A DNA stretch of 64,000 nt from Thioclava marina (GTDB lineage Bacteria; Pseudomonadota; Alphaproteobacteria; Rhodobacterales; Rhodobacteraceae), in contig NZ_MPZS01000002.1 of the NCBI RefSeq assembly GCF_002020135.1, positions 496,001-560,000 on the forward strand, given 5' to 3'. Made by a program: the position numbers and the translations under genes. How positions within the stretch are numbered: the stretch's first letter is position 1; every line of letters starts with the position of its first letter. Positions 43,659 to 53,098 of this stretch are shown one piece after another. The notes beneath the pieces were generated by a model. It was not told the origin of the DNA, ran no database searches, and worked only from the letters and a program-made list of their open reading frames with translations.

Positions 43659-46600
43659 ATGCAAGGGAGCGCCAACAAGACGGGATCAGATCTTCTGGCG
43701 CGATGTGTGGCCATTGATTTGGAGGTCGACCCTTCGACTGCTCGCATATTCTCTTTCGCGGCGGCAAAATCTGCCTTCGAAAGCGAGGCTCTCGTGGTTC
43801 GAGCCGCGGTCGAAGCTGGATTGCAGAGCCTCGATGCTTTCTGCGACGGCTTCAATCATGTGATTGGGCATAATATCCTGCGGCACGATCTGCCTCATCT
43901 CATGGCAGCCTCGATGCGTTTCGCTCGTCTCGCCGAGTCCCCGATCGACACACTCTGGCTCAATCCGCTCGCCTTCCCGCGCAACCCTTATCACCACCTG
44001 GTCAAACACTATCAGGATGGGCGCTTGCAAAGCGGACATGTTAATGATCCCGAGTTCGACGCCAGACTCGTCTTCGAAGTCCTGAACAATCAGATCGAAG
44101 CCTTCGCCGAAATCGGGAAAAGGTCGCCTGACGCACTGACCGCTTATCATTACCTGTGCAGCCGACCGCCGCGCAGCGAGGGGTTCGAAAAACTCTTCGA
44201 TACGATCCGACAGACGAAAAGGCCCGACAAGCAGGAGGCGCATGCCGCGATCCGGCGCCTGCTTGAGACAGCGTGCTGTTCGACCAATCTGGAGCGAACC
44301 CTCGAAAACCTCGATGACATCTCCCTAAGTTGGCCGATGGCCTATGCGCTCTCCTGGATCTCAGTTGCGGGTGGTGACTCGGTCATGCCCCCCTGGGTGC
44401 GCGCTCAGTTCCGCGATGCGGCCCGGATCGTTCGCGACTTGCGCGACACTAAGTGCGGCGATGCCGCATGCGCCTATTGTCGGGCTCACAACGATCCCAG
44501 ACGCGCCTTACATCGCTGGTTTGGCTTCGAGAGTTTCCGCCCTGAACCCGTCGACGAATTTGGACGCCCGCTGCAGGAGCGCATCGTCGAAACAGCAATG
44601 CACGGAGAGAGCCTTCTCGGGATCCTGCCGACCGGCACGGGGAAATCCATCTGTTATCAGATCCCCGCCCTGTCGCGTTTCGACAAGACCGGTGCGTTGA
44701 CAGTGGTCATCTCGCCCCTTGTGGCTCTGATGGCCGATCAGGTGCAGGGACTTGCAAGAGCGGGGATCGCATCGGCAGTCACGGTGAACGGTCTTTTGTC
44801 GCTTCCCGAACGGCAGGATGCGCTGGACAGGGTTCGTCTTGGCGACGCAGCGATCCTTCTGATCTCCCCCGAGCAATTGCGCAGCACATCGGTCCGCTCC
44901 GTCCTCGCCCAGCGCGAAGTCGGGCTCTGGGTTCTCGACGAGGCGCATTGCGTGTCGAAATGGGGCCACGACTTCAGGCCGGATTACCGCTATATCAGCC
45001 GCTTCATCAAAGAAAGTTCGGGCGAGGACGTCGCCCCCGTTCTCTGCCTCACCGCCACTGCAAAACCCGATGTCGTCAGGGATATTCGCGAGCATTTCAG
45101 CGAGCGTCTCGGCTGTGAACTCACCTTGCTTGATGGCGGCGCATCCCGCACGAATTTGAGTTTCAGCGTCCTTCCGACCCAGCGACAGACAAAACTGGCC
45201 GATATTCTCGATGCGCTCGAGTCCGATTTGCCAGCCACCGGGGCATCCGGCGCGGTTGTCTATTGCGCGACCCGGAATACCACGGAACGGGTGGCAGAGT
45301 TTCTTAAGCAGCAAGGGCTTGCTGCCGAACGCTATCATGCCGGCCTGAGCCCCGACGAAAAGCGCGACATCCAAGAGGCTTTTCGCGTTGGCGAGTTGCG
45401 GGTGATAGCTGCGACCAACGCCTTTGGCATGGGCATCGACAAACCCGATATTCGCCTCGTCGTGCATGGCGATGTTCCGGGTTCGTTGGAGAATTACTTA
45501 CAGGAAGCAGGTCGAGCGGGGCGCGATCGTGATCCTGCAAAATGCGTTCTCTTGTTCAACTCTGACGACGTGGATCGACAGTTCAGTCTGAGTGCTCGCT
45601 CTCGCCTCGCACGCCATGAAATCGGCGCCATCTTGAAAGCTGTGCGCAGGCTCGACGTCAGATCTGGCAAGAAGGGCGAGGTGATCGCCACACCCGGCGA
45701 AATCATTCATGAAGAAAAAGACCGGGAATTTCTACGCGACAACGCAACGGAAGACACTCGCGTCAAGACTGCGGTCGCCTGGCTTGAAGAAGCAGCTCTT
45801 CTAAGGCGCGAGGAAAACCGTGTGCAGGTCTTTCCTGCATCGCTTCTCGTGCGAAGCCTCGAACAGGTGCGAAAAATTCTCGATCAGGCGGAGATTACCG
45901 GGACGCGCAGGCAGCAGCTGCTTGGAATCGTTCAGCACATCATCAATGCGCCTGCCGATGAGGGGATCTCGACTGATGACTTAAGCGGCGCGAGCGGATT
46001 GACGGGTCCGGCATTACGAAAGGCAATGACGGACCTCGAGGCTCTCGGGATCGCCAACAACGACACTAACATCACGATTCACGTGCATGTGGCGGTCGAG
46101 AACGCCTCGCGTGCGAGGTTCGAAGCCGCAGCGCGGCTGGAGCGTGATCTGATCGCACAGATGCGCGAGGATGCGCCCGATGCCGATAATGGCGAAGCAT
46201 CAGCTTTCAATTTGGCGGCGACCAGCCAAGCGCTTCGTGAAAAAGGTCATGGCACGGTTCGTCCCGATGTCATCGAAGGGCTTCTTCGCGGCATGGCACA
46301 TGACGGGCGCGATATGGAGGGCGGGCGCGGCAATCTGCATCTGCGCAAAGCCTCACGCACAAGCCTTTTCGTGCGCCTGCAACGCTCATGGTCCGTCATC
46401 GAGAAGACTGCGGAACTGCGCAGGCTGGGCGCAGAGCGCCTGCTGGAGCATCTTGTCGGAAGGGTTCAGAAAGGCCTGCGCGGCAAAGACATCCCTGTCG
46501 AAACAACCCTTGGCGCACTGCTCGGCGCTATCAATGGCGATGCAATGCTGCGTGGGGCGGTCAACGATCCGAACAAATTGATGGACCGGGCACTACTCTG

Positions 46601-48773
46601 GCTTCACGAGCAACAGGTTGTGGCGCTTGGCAAAGGGCTCTCGGTTTTCCGTCCTGCGATCACCCTGCATCTCAATCCCAAGGGCGGCCAGTTTACCACC
46701 CAGCATTTCGCACCACTTGAAGAGCATTACACCGAGCAAACCATCCAGACTCATGTGATGGCCGCCTATGGCGAGAAAGGCCTCAAAAGCATCGACGATG
46801 CGGAGAGGCTGGCGGCCGATTACTTCGTGCTCGATCGCGACGCCTTCATGCGCCGATGGATGCCCGGACGTGGAACCGAATTCCGACGGCAGGCGACCGG
46901 CGAGGTCTGGAGGCAGATTGTCGACGCACTTGGCAACAGCACGCAAGAAAAGATCGTCCAGGATGATCGCGAGCAAACCAACGTTCTCGTGCTCGCAGGT
47001 CCGGGGTCAGGCAAGACCCGCGTCCTTGTCCACCGCATCGCCTATCTGGTGAAGATCAAGCGCGAAGATCCGAACGGCATTCTCGTGCTCGCCTATAACC
47101 GTCACGCCGTCGCAGAAATCCGCGAACGCCTGCGCCGCCTTATTGGCGACGATGCGCGTTTCATTACGGTCTCGACGATCCATGCCCTGGCGATGCGGCT
47201 GGTCGGCGCAAGCTTCGCTGGACGCACCGGTGCGGAGGGCCAGGATTTCGACACGCTCCTAATGGATGCCGTGAAACTCCTGCGAGGCGACGGGTTGGAC
47301 AAGGTCGAAGCTGAAGCGCTACGCGACACGCTGATCCAGGGCTACCGGTGGATCCTCGTCGACGAGTATCAGGATGTCGGCCCTGAAGAATACGCCTTGA
47401 TCTCCGCGGTGGCAGGCCGAAGCCTCGACGACCCGGACATGCGCATCAGCCTCTTTGCCGTGGGCGACGACGATCAGAACATCTATTCCTTCGCTGGCGC
47501 CTCGATCCGGCACATCCGGCAGTTCGAAGAGGACTACTCGGCAAAGCCGTTTTTCCTAACCGAGAATTATCGCTCGACCGGTCACATCATCACCGCCGCA
47601 AATGCGGTGATCGAAGCGGCCTCCGCGCGGATGAAGATTGGTCACGACATCACGGTCACTAATGGCCGGAGCAAAGAACCAATGGGCGGCATCATGGCGA
47701 CGCTCGATCCCGTCGCACATGGCAGGGTGCAGATTCTTGGCTGCCCAGCGGGTAATGATGCACAAGCCATGGCTGCACTTGATGAGCTTGTGCGCCTGTC
47801 TCGACTGATACCCGACTGGACCTGGTCGCGCGCCGCAATCATCTCACGCGACTGGCGCAAACTGGCCCCCGTGCGCGATTTCGCGGAAGCGCTCGGCATC
47901 CCTGTCGAATATGCGAACGAGAAGCTGCCCGGCCTCTGGCGCATGCGAGAAATGCAGATCTTCATCGAAGCCTTGCGCGCCGATCACGGGCGTGTCGTGT
48001 CCTTGAGCGACCTGACCGGCATCTTGAACTCGATCCCGTCTTCGCGCTGGACCGACCGGATCGGCGAAGGCCTTGGCCTGCTCGCGCGCGAAGTCGACGG
48101 GCGTAACCTTCCCGCTCCGGACGTGATCGAATGGTTTGCCGAATGGTCTCGCGAGGCCTGGAGCGAGCAACGGGGTCTAAAACTTCTGACCGCTCATCGT
48201 GCGAAAGGGCTCGAATTCGACGACGTTGTCATTCTGGATGGCGGCTGGGAGCGACCGTCTCGTAACGAAGACCAAGATGCGCCCCGCCGGCTCTTCTACG
48301 TCGCGATGACAAGGGCGCGCCGCAACCTCATCGTCATGAGCAACGACAATCACGAATATCTCCCCGAACAATCGCCCTCGATCATCAACCGCCATGTCAC
48401 ACCGGATCTCTCGGCCTTTCCCGGCCCCCGGCGCTATTTCCAGTCTGCCGAAATGCGCATGGTCGACCTGTCTTTCGCAGGGCGCCAGAGAGCCGGTCAT
48501 CCCGCGCTCCGCGCCATCGCAGAGGCGCGCGTCGGAGAGCCGATCTTCCTGACGCATGAGCTCGACCGTTGGCAGCTGAAGGACGTCCATGGCCGGAGTT
48601 TGGGCCGCATGTCCAAAAGCTTTACACCTCCGGCGAACGCGCGATTTCTCCGAGGCGAAATCGCCGCAATTCTGCGCTGGCGCAAGGAAGATGGCCACGA
48701 AGCGTTTCATCACACCCTGAGACGGGACGCTTGGGAGGTCATCATCCCGGAACTCGTTTTTGAAGCATGCTAA
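43659..48773 (+). CDS. Exonuclease-like / RecQ / UvrD triple-domain helicase
   Basis: A 1704-aa protein with three parts. Residues about 10-150 look like a DEDD 3'-5' exonuclease: AIDLE (Asp20, Glu22), GHNILRHDLPHL (Asp77) and NDPEFDARLVFEVL (Asp134). Residues about 260-280 have a Cys/His cluster (C266, C271, C274, H277). Residues about 300-720 are a RecQ helicase: TGTGKS (325-330), DEAH (427-430), LTATA and QEAGRAGRDRDP. Residues about 1090-1590 are an SF1A UvrD/Rep helicase: AGPGSGKT (1113-1120), VDEYQD (1234-1239), GDDDQNIYSFAGA and ENYRS, plus a late AHRAKGLEFDDVVI and YVAMTRARR. The linker at about 720-1090 is unassigned. All nucleotide-binding motifs are intact. It is alone downstream of an integrase. 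Unwinding plus degradation of foreign or damaged DNA is a reasonable inference, not shown. Confidence 0.9.
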   Translation: MQGSANKTGSDLLARCVAIDLEVDPSTARIFSFAAAKSAFESEALVVRAAVEAGLQSLDAFCDGFNHVIGHNILRHDLPHLMAASMRFARLAESPIDTLWLNPLAFPRNPYHHLVKHYQDGRLQSGHVNDPEFDARLVFEVLNNQIEAFAEIGKRSPDALTAYHYLCSRPPRSEGFEKLFDTIRQTKRPDKQEAHAAIRRLLETACCSTNLERTLENLDDISLSWPMAYALSWISVAGGDSVMPPWVRAQFRDAARIVRDLRDTKCGDAACAYCRAHNDPRRALHRWFGFESFRPEPVDEFGRPLQERIVETAMHGESLLGILPTGTGKSICYQIPALSRFDKTGALTVVISPLVALMADQVQGLARAGIASAVTVNGLLSLPERQDALDRVRLGDAAILLISPEQLRSTSVRSVLAQREVGLWVLDEAHCVSKWGHDFRPDYRYISRFIKESSGEDVAPVLCLTATAKPDVVRDIREHFSERLGCELTLLDGGASRTNLSFSVLPTQRQTKLADILDALESDLPATGASGAVVYCATRNTTERVAEFLKQQGLAAERYHAGLSPDEKRDIQEAFRVGELRVIAATNAFGMGIDKPDIRLVVHGDVPGSLENYLQEAGRAGRDRDPAKCVLLFNSDDVDRQFSLSARSRLARHEIGAILKAVRRLDVRSGKKGEVIATPGEIIHEEKDREFLRDNATEDTRVKTAVAWLEEAALLRREENRVQVFPASLLVRSLEQVRKILDQAEITGTRRQQLLGIVQHIINAPADEGISTDDLSGASGLTGPALRKAMTDLEALGIANNDTNITIHVHVAVENASRARFEAAARLERDLIAQMREDAPDADNGEASAFNLAATSQALREKGHGTVRPDVIEGLLRGMAHDGRDMEGGRGNLHLRKASRTSLFVRLQRSWSVIEKTAELRRLGAERLLEHLVGRVQKGLRGKDIPVETTLGALLGAINGDAMLRGAVNDPNKLMDRALLWLHEQQVVALGKGLSVFRPAITLHLNPKGGQFTTQHFAPLEEHYTEQTIQTHVMAAYGEKGLKSIDDAERLAADYFVLDRDAFMRRWMPGRGTEFRRQATGEVWRQIVDALGNSTQEKIVQDDREQTNVLVLAGPGSGKTRVLVHRIAYLVKIKREDPNGILVLAYNRHAVAEIRERLRRLIGDDARFITVSTIHALAMRLVGASFAGRTGAEGQDFDTLLMDAVKLLRGDGLDKVEAEALRDTLIQGYRWILVDEYQDVGPEEYALISAVAGRSLDDPDMRISLFAVGDDDQNIYSFAGASIRHIRQFEEDYSAKPFFLTENYRSTGHIITAANAVIEAASARMKIGHDITVTNGRSKEPMGGIMATLDPVAHGRVQILGCPAGNDAQAMAALDELVRLSRLIPDWTWSRAAIISRDWRKLAPVRDFAEALGIPVEYANEKLPGLWRMREMQIFIEALRADHGRVVSLSDLTGILNSIPSSRWTDRIGEGLGLLAREVDGRNLPAPDVIEWFAEWSREAWSEQRGLKLLTAHRAKGLEFDDVVILDGGWERPSRNEDQDAPRRLFYVAMTRARRNLIVMSNDNHEYLPEQSPSIINRHVTPDLSAFPGPRRYFQSAEMRMVDLSFAGRQRAGHPALRAIAEARVGEPIFLTHELDRWQLKDVHGRSLGRMSKSFTPPANARFLRGEIAAILRWRKEDGHEAFHHTLRRDAWEVIIPELVFEAC

Positions 48774-48830
48774 ACGACCCAACATTCGTGTTTGACGGCA
48801 CATTGCCGATTAAGTTGAGCATCTGATCGT

Positions 48831-48851
48831 AAAAACCGCCTCGCGGTCTTT
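48831..48851. terminator. Bidirectional intrinsic terminator
   Basis: ACCGC-CTC-GCGGT with A5 on the left and CTTT on the right. On the minus strand it reads as a stem followed by TTTTT and would end the peroxidase operon; on the plus strand it would end the helicase gene. Confidence 0.7.
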
Positions 48852-49031
48852 CAGCTCTTGGGCGCGGCGTGTGCCAGTACACCGGTAAGGATACCGGGTC
48901 GATGGATACTGTCGTTTCATCCATCAAGAGGGTTTCCGGGCTCGATGAAAATGCACGCGGGATCATAGGCGCGGCTGGCCCTCTCTGAACATTTCCGCTC
49001 CATCTCTGCTCAGAACCCGGTCCCGGCGCGT

Positions 49032-50174
49032 TCAAAGTGCGTTCAGGAAAGCCACAAGCGCTGCCCGCTCGTCTTGGCTCAAAGCAAGCGGGCGGAGATG
49101 CGGGGAGCTGGTTTTTGCGGCGCCGAACAACGGTCGGTCACTCGTTTTCTCGTCACGAGCATGCGAAGCACCGCCGCCGCCGTTATACAAGGCCACCACA
49201 CCGCTAAGGCTTGGGAAGAGGCCGTTGTGCATATAGGGTGCCGAGCGAGCTACGTGACGCAGGCTTGGGGTAAGAAAACGGCCCGCATCCTCGCTTACCC
49301 CGGTGACCTCGTAGCGACCAAGATCCTCGAAACGACGCCCGAAATAGGAGAGGCCCAAATTGTGGAACCTTCCATCCGAGAGCGTGGGGCCGAAATGGCA
49401 ATTGGCGCAACGCGCCTTGGTCCGAAACAGATGCAACCCTTGGACCGCCGGATCACTTAGAGCATCAGGCTTTCCTGACAGGAAACGGTCCAGATCGCTC
49501 TGGCGGTCCAATTGGCGCTCGAAGCTGGCAAGTGCCTGGGTAATGGCGTCGAGAGTGACCTCTTCCTCGCCAAACGCCTCGCCGAAAAGCGTGAGGTAGG
49601 GTGCCTTCGCCTCAACCCGCGCAACCATTTCTTCAAGATCGCGCACAGCCATTTCCTCAGGCGCCGTCAGGGGCCCGATCGCTTGCTCTTCGAGACTGGC
49701 GGCCCGCCCATCCCAAAACAACGCATCACGCGTGCTTGCGGCATAGAGCGAGGGCGCATTGCGTCGGCCCTCGGCGCGTTCGTGCCCGAAGGAACGCGGC
49801 AACCCGTCGGACCAGCCAAGCCGGCGGTTGTGACAGCTCTCGCAGGCGATATGGCCCGAGTCAGATAGAACCGGGTCTTTGAAGAGCTGCTCTCCCAATG
49901 CCACGCGGGCCGCTTGCGCACTGCCCGGGGCGGGCGGATCAGGAAGCACCATCGGCGCCAATTCGACGAAATCCACGCCCTCGTCGATCCAGGCGCGTGG
50001 CCAGAGTGCGGGGTCGCCCGAATAAATTTGGCGCAGATCGGCGGGGTCTGACAGGTCGGGGCGGCGGCTCTCCTCCACCCCGACGAGAAGCACAAGCGCC
50101 ACCGCGCCCCAGATTGGCCAGAGCCAGCGTTGAGTCCACACGGCGGTCAGCAGAGGGCGATGCAAAGCAGACAT
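49032..50174 (-). CDS. MauG/CcpA-family di-haem cytochrome c peroxidase
   Basis: A 380-aa periplasmic protein, anchored or exported by an N-terminal hydrophobic segment (residues about 18-33). Two haem motifs are present, CESCH (111-115) and CANCH (256-260), with NAPSLYAASTRDALFWDGRA between them and TPSLRHVARSAPYMHNGLFPSL after, as in MauG/MbnH/CcpA proteins. These enzymes reduce peroxide or oxidise a protein partner. The start lies 5 bases past the TonB-receptor stop, so the two are co-transcribed, which suggests a redox step linked to uptake of a metal or metallophore. Confidence 0.9.
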   Translation of the reverse strand: MSALHRPLLTAVWTQRWLWPIWGAVALVLLVGVEESRRPDLSDPADLRQIYSGDPALWPRAWIDEGVDFVELAPMVLPDPPAPGSAQAARVALGEQLFKDPVLSDSGHIACESCHNRRLGWSDGLPRSFGHERAEGRRNAPSLYAASTRDALFWDGRAASLEEQAIGPLTAPEEMAVRDLEEMVARVEAKAPYLTLFGEAFGEEEVTLDAITQALASFERQLDRQSDLDRFLSGKPDALSDPAVQGLHLFRTKARCANCHFGPTLSDGRFHNLGLSYFGRRFEDLGRYEVTGVSEDAGRFLTPSLRHVARSAPYMHNGLFPSLSGVVALYNGGGGASHARDEKTSDRPLFGAAKTSSPHLRPLALSQDERAALVAFLNAL

Positions 50175-50178
50175 CGGC

Positions 50179-52818
50179 TCACCATGTCATCGTGGTGCCG
50201 AGCCAGCCCGAGCGCCCCGCAATCCAGGGATTTGACGTGGAGGCGGTCCGGTTCCCGCGCTCGTCAAACAGATTGGAAATCTTCAGTTCGAGCATCACCG
50301 GGTTTCCGCGCACTTCGGCAATCCGGGCCTGCATATTGAGATCGACGGTCACCACGGCATCATAGTGGAAAGGTTCGAAAAGCAGGTGGGGCTGGGTTCC
50401 ATAGACCGGATTGTCGCGGTCGGATTCGGCGCAATTCGAGCTGGACGAAGCCTGACACCGCGCCCCGTCATAGGCGAAGGTCACGCCGGTAGACAGACCG
50501 GCAATCAGCCCGCCGTCGTTCCAGCTGCCCGTCACGTCCAGTGCTGCCCGCACCGGAATGTCGAAATTGCCAGTGGCCGCATCGAATTCGTCGCGGGTAT
50601 AGGACTGGTCCTTATACCAGATGAATTCCATCGCCTCGCCATTTTCCGAGCTGCCGAAATAGCTCTCGGCAGAAACCTTCCGCGCGGCGACGACGCCTGA
50701 GAAAGTCAGCCCGACATAGTCGAGCCGGGACTGTGTCCTAGGCTGCCACTTCTTCTCATATTCGAGCGTGAAGGAGCGATAGCGGCTGGTGCCGTCATTG
50801 GTCAGGCGCCGATACAGCGAACGGCTTCCGTCAGCCCTGCCCTCATAGGTGCCCGCGAACTGATCCTTGCCGTGGCGGTCGATGATGCGTGCGCGCCAAG
50901 TGCCATCCGTCACACTGTCGGTCCAGGTCGCGCCGAAAGACAATTCGTCGGTGTAGGGGGTCCGGAGGTTCCCTTGCGAGTAGTAATAGGAGCCGTTGTC
51001 GATCAAGGTCGTCCACTCGCCGACCACGCCATCGGTCGCGGTGCGCCGCTGGGTGATCCCACGGGGCACAGCGTCATGGATCGCGTAAGTCAGGAAATCG
51101 GCGCTGTAGTAGCGGTTGGCCCCCAGCGTCAGAGTGGTGGAGGGGGTCGGCGTCCAGGTAGCAACGAGGCGTGGAGCGATATCGAGATTCCTCAGATAAT
51201 CGTTGTAATCCGCGCGCAATCCGGCCCGCAGGCCGAATTCGCCCCATTTCTGGTCGAGTTCGAAAAAAGCCTCGGCCTTTGTCGCATCGACCTCGACATC
51301 ATACGCGGGCTGCACGACGCGGGTGGAGAAGAACTGGGTCGGGATGCAATCGTCCGCGTCGGCCGGGCAGACATAGCTGCCCGTTGTGGTCCGGGTGGTG
51401 GAGGAATTGTAGACATAGCCCTCGCCCTTGCGCCGTGCATTTACATGCTCGACGGCGGCCCCGAACTTGAAGGTGCCGTGCCAAATGTCGCCGGTGAGTT
51501 TTCCGGCGAGCCGCGCGCGCTGGTCTTCATAGGCCCGGTCGCCGATCCCGCCGGTGCGACACGGGACCCCCGTGGCGCCGGTATAGTCGATGGAACTGTC
51601 GCACCAGTCGTTGAAGGCATCTGTCTCGTAGCCATCGCGATACGCGCCATACCACGAATAGTAGACGTTCGAATTCGCAAGATTGCGGGTGGCGTTATCC
51701 TGAATGTTGACATCAAGCGAGAAACGCAGGTTGCTCAGTTGCGTTCGCCCGAGAGCATAATCTCCCAATCCACCTTGCCAACTTGCCGTCAACGCCCGCG
51801 ACTCGTTGGTTTGGTCGATTTGCTGCCCGTCGACATAGTAGGATTCCCAGTCTTGATAGTAGTCGCTCCAGGTTCCAGTCAGGTTAAACGTGTTGTCACT
51901 TTTGAAATCATGCGCGAAACCGAGCAGCCAGAAGCGGGAGTCGCTCTCGCTCTCCGCCGTCCCGCGGCGGTATTGGGGCAAGACCTCCTTGACCGATTCC
52001 GCGTGCTGGGTCGAATGTCCGATGACCAGCGAGGAAGCTTCGCCAACCGGCATTGTCTGTTGGAACGAATAGCTCCATTTGCTCCAATCCGGCTTGGCCC
52101 TGTCCTTGGGGTTGGTGCCGTCTTCGGTGCCCAGTTCATAGCGGGTCATACTGTCATTCTGAAACGAGACGCTCAGCTTGCCCGAGGCCTCGCGCGAAGG
52201 TTTTACGAGATCATATTGCAGGACACCGCCTTGGAACCCGCCCGTCTCCGCCGAGGCGTTTGAATCCGTCAGCGTGGCCGTTTCCACGAGGCTCGAAGGA
52301 ATGAACTGGGTCTGCGAATGGAGCCCGTAGATCGAATTGAAATTGACGTTGCCGAATTCCTCGTCCAGCGGGGTGGCGCCGAACGGGTCTTCGTTTCCGG
52401 TCAGAGAGTTGACCGGCATGCCGTTGACGATGACCGTATTCTGATCGGTTCGGGCACCCGAGATCGACATTTCGCGCGGTCGCAGGTCAAGAACCGTATC
52501 CGCGTTCTCACCGGCCGTATTGTCCGCATCTCCAGCCACCTGCACCGTGGGAAGCTTGGTGAACGCCTCGTTGGCGTCATCCGATCCGTCGCCCCGGTTG
52601 CGCAACGCGGTGCTATCGAGCGTCGTCGTGCCGGTATCTGCCGGATCTTCGGTCAGAAGAGAGCTGAGCCATTCCCAGGCCGACCGCCGGACGGTGATCG
52701 GGTCAAGCTCGATGCTTTCCTGTGCTTGTGCGGTCGAGGCAGTCAGTGTGAGGGCTTCGAAGGCGCAAGCTGTGAGCAAAAGAATGCGCGATGCGCGCGT
52801 GAGAGGTCTATGAGACAT
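50179..52818 (-). CDS. TonB-dependent outer-membrane receptor
   Basis: An 879-aa protein with a signal peptide ending AQAQ, a TonB-box-like segment ELDPITVRR, a plug domain (NTVIVNGMPVNSL, GGFQGGVLQYDLVKP) and a large beta-barrel with many aromatic-rich strands, ending in a Trp (GTTMTW). The usual short plug spacer is longer than average because residues 28-95 hold an insertion around WEWLSSLLTEDPADTG. ATG 52818 is chosen over an earlier frame start because the signal peptide begins there. It lies 280 bases after tonB with two palindromes in the gap. The ligand is unknown; a metal complex fits the MauG-type neighbour. Confidence 0.88.
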   Translation of the reverse strand: MSHRPLTRASRILLLTACAFEALTLTASTAQAQESIELDPITVRRSAWEWLSSLLTEDPADTGTTTLDSTALRNRGDGSDDANEAFTKLPTVQVAGDADNTAGENADTVLDLRPREMSISGARTDQNTVIVNGMPVNSLTGNEDPFGATPLDEEFGNVNFNSIYGLHSQTQFIPSSLVETATLTDSNASAETGGFQGGVLQYDLVKPSREASGKLSVSFQNDSMTRYELGTEDGTNPKDRAKPDWSKWSYSFQQTMPVGEASSLVIGHSTQHAESVKEVLPQYRRGTAESESDSRFWLLGFAHDFKSDNTFNLTGTWSDYYQDWESYYVDGQQIDQTNESRALTASWQGGLGDYALGRTQLSNLRFSLDVNIQDNATRNLANSNVYYSWYGAYRDGYETDAFNDWCDSSIDYTGATGVPCRTGGIGDRAYEDQRARLAGKLTGDIWHGTFKFGAAVEHVNARRKGEGYVYNSSTTRTTTGSYVCPADADDCIPTQFFSTRVVQPAYDVEVDATKAEAFFELDQKWGEFGLRAGLRADYNDYLRNLDIAPRLVATWTPTPSTTLTLGANRYYSADFLTYAIHDAVPRGITQRRTATDGVVGEWTTLIDNGSYYYSQGNLRTPYTDELSFGATWTDSVTDGTWRARIIDRHGKDQFAGTYEGRADGSRSLYRRLTNDGTSRYRSFTLEYEKKWQPRTQSRLDYVGLTFSGVVAARKVSAESYFGSSENGEAMEFIWYKDQSYTRDEFDAATGNFDIPVRAALDVTGSWNDGGLIAGLSTGVTFAYDGARCQASSSSNCAESDRDNPVYGTQPHLLFEPFHYDAVVTVDLNMQARIAEVRGNPVMLELKISNLFDERGNRTASTSNPWIAGRSGWLGTTMTW

Positions 52819-52895
52819 GAGGCCAGTTCCCTGTCTGAAGTTCGACGGAATTGGCGCGCGGTTTTGCTGGCTATCCCTTTTGAGCGGTGTCCGGA

Positions 52896-52931
52896 AACAC
52901 GCTTGAGCGTGTTCCTGCACCAAGCGTGCAG
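52896..52931 (-). promoter_or_regulatory. Two adjacent palindromes upstream of the TonB-receptor gene
   Basis: AACACGCT-TG-AGCGTGTT (52896-52913) is a perfect palindrome. Next to it CTGCAC-CAAGC-GTGCAG (52915-52931) is another. They lie 78-113 bases before the receptor ATG. They could be tandem operator sites that control the receptor separately from tonB, or transcription-attenuating hairpins. Confidence 0.55.
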
Positions 52932-53098
52932 CCCGTTTCCGTTCTCGGTCGGGCTATGAGGTGATCGCATCACACGAATGAGGACACCCCCGGTTCGCCA
53001 GGCGCTCGCCAAGCGGAGCCATCCAGCCGCGCCATGGCGCGAGTTGCGGACAAGCGTGTCGGCGCGTCGGGAGTAGCGGCGTGGGTTTTCGGTGCGTG

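Noticed and set aside
48742-49035. 97-codon minus-strand frame after the peroxidase gene
   Set aside because: It spans a clear bidirectional terminator and overlaps the end of the helicase gene; no family features.
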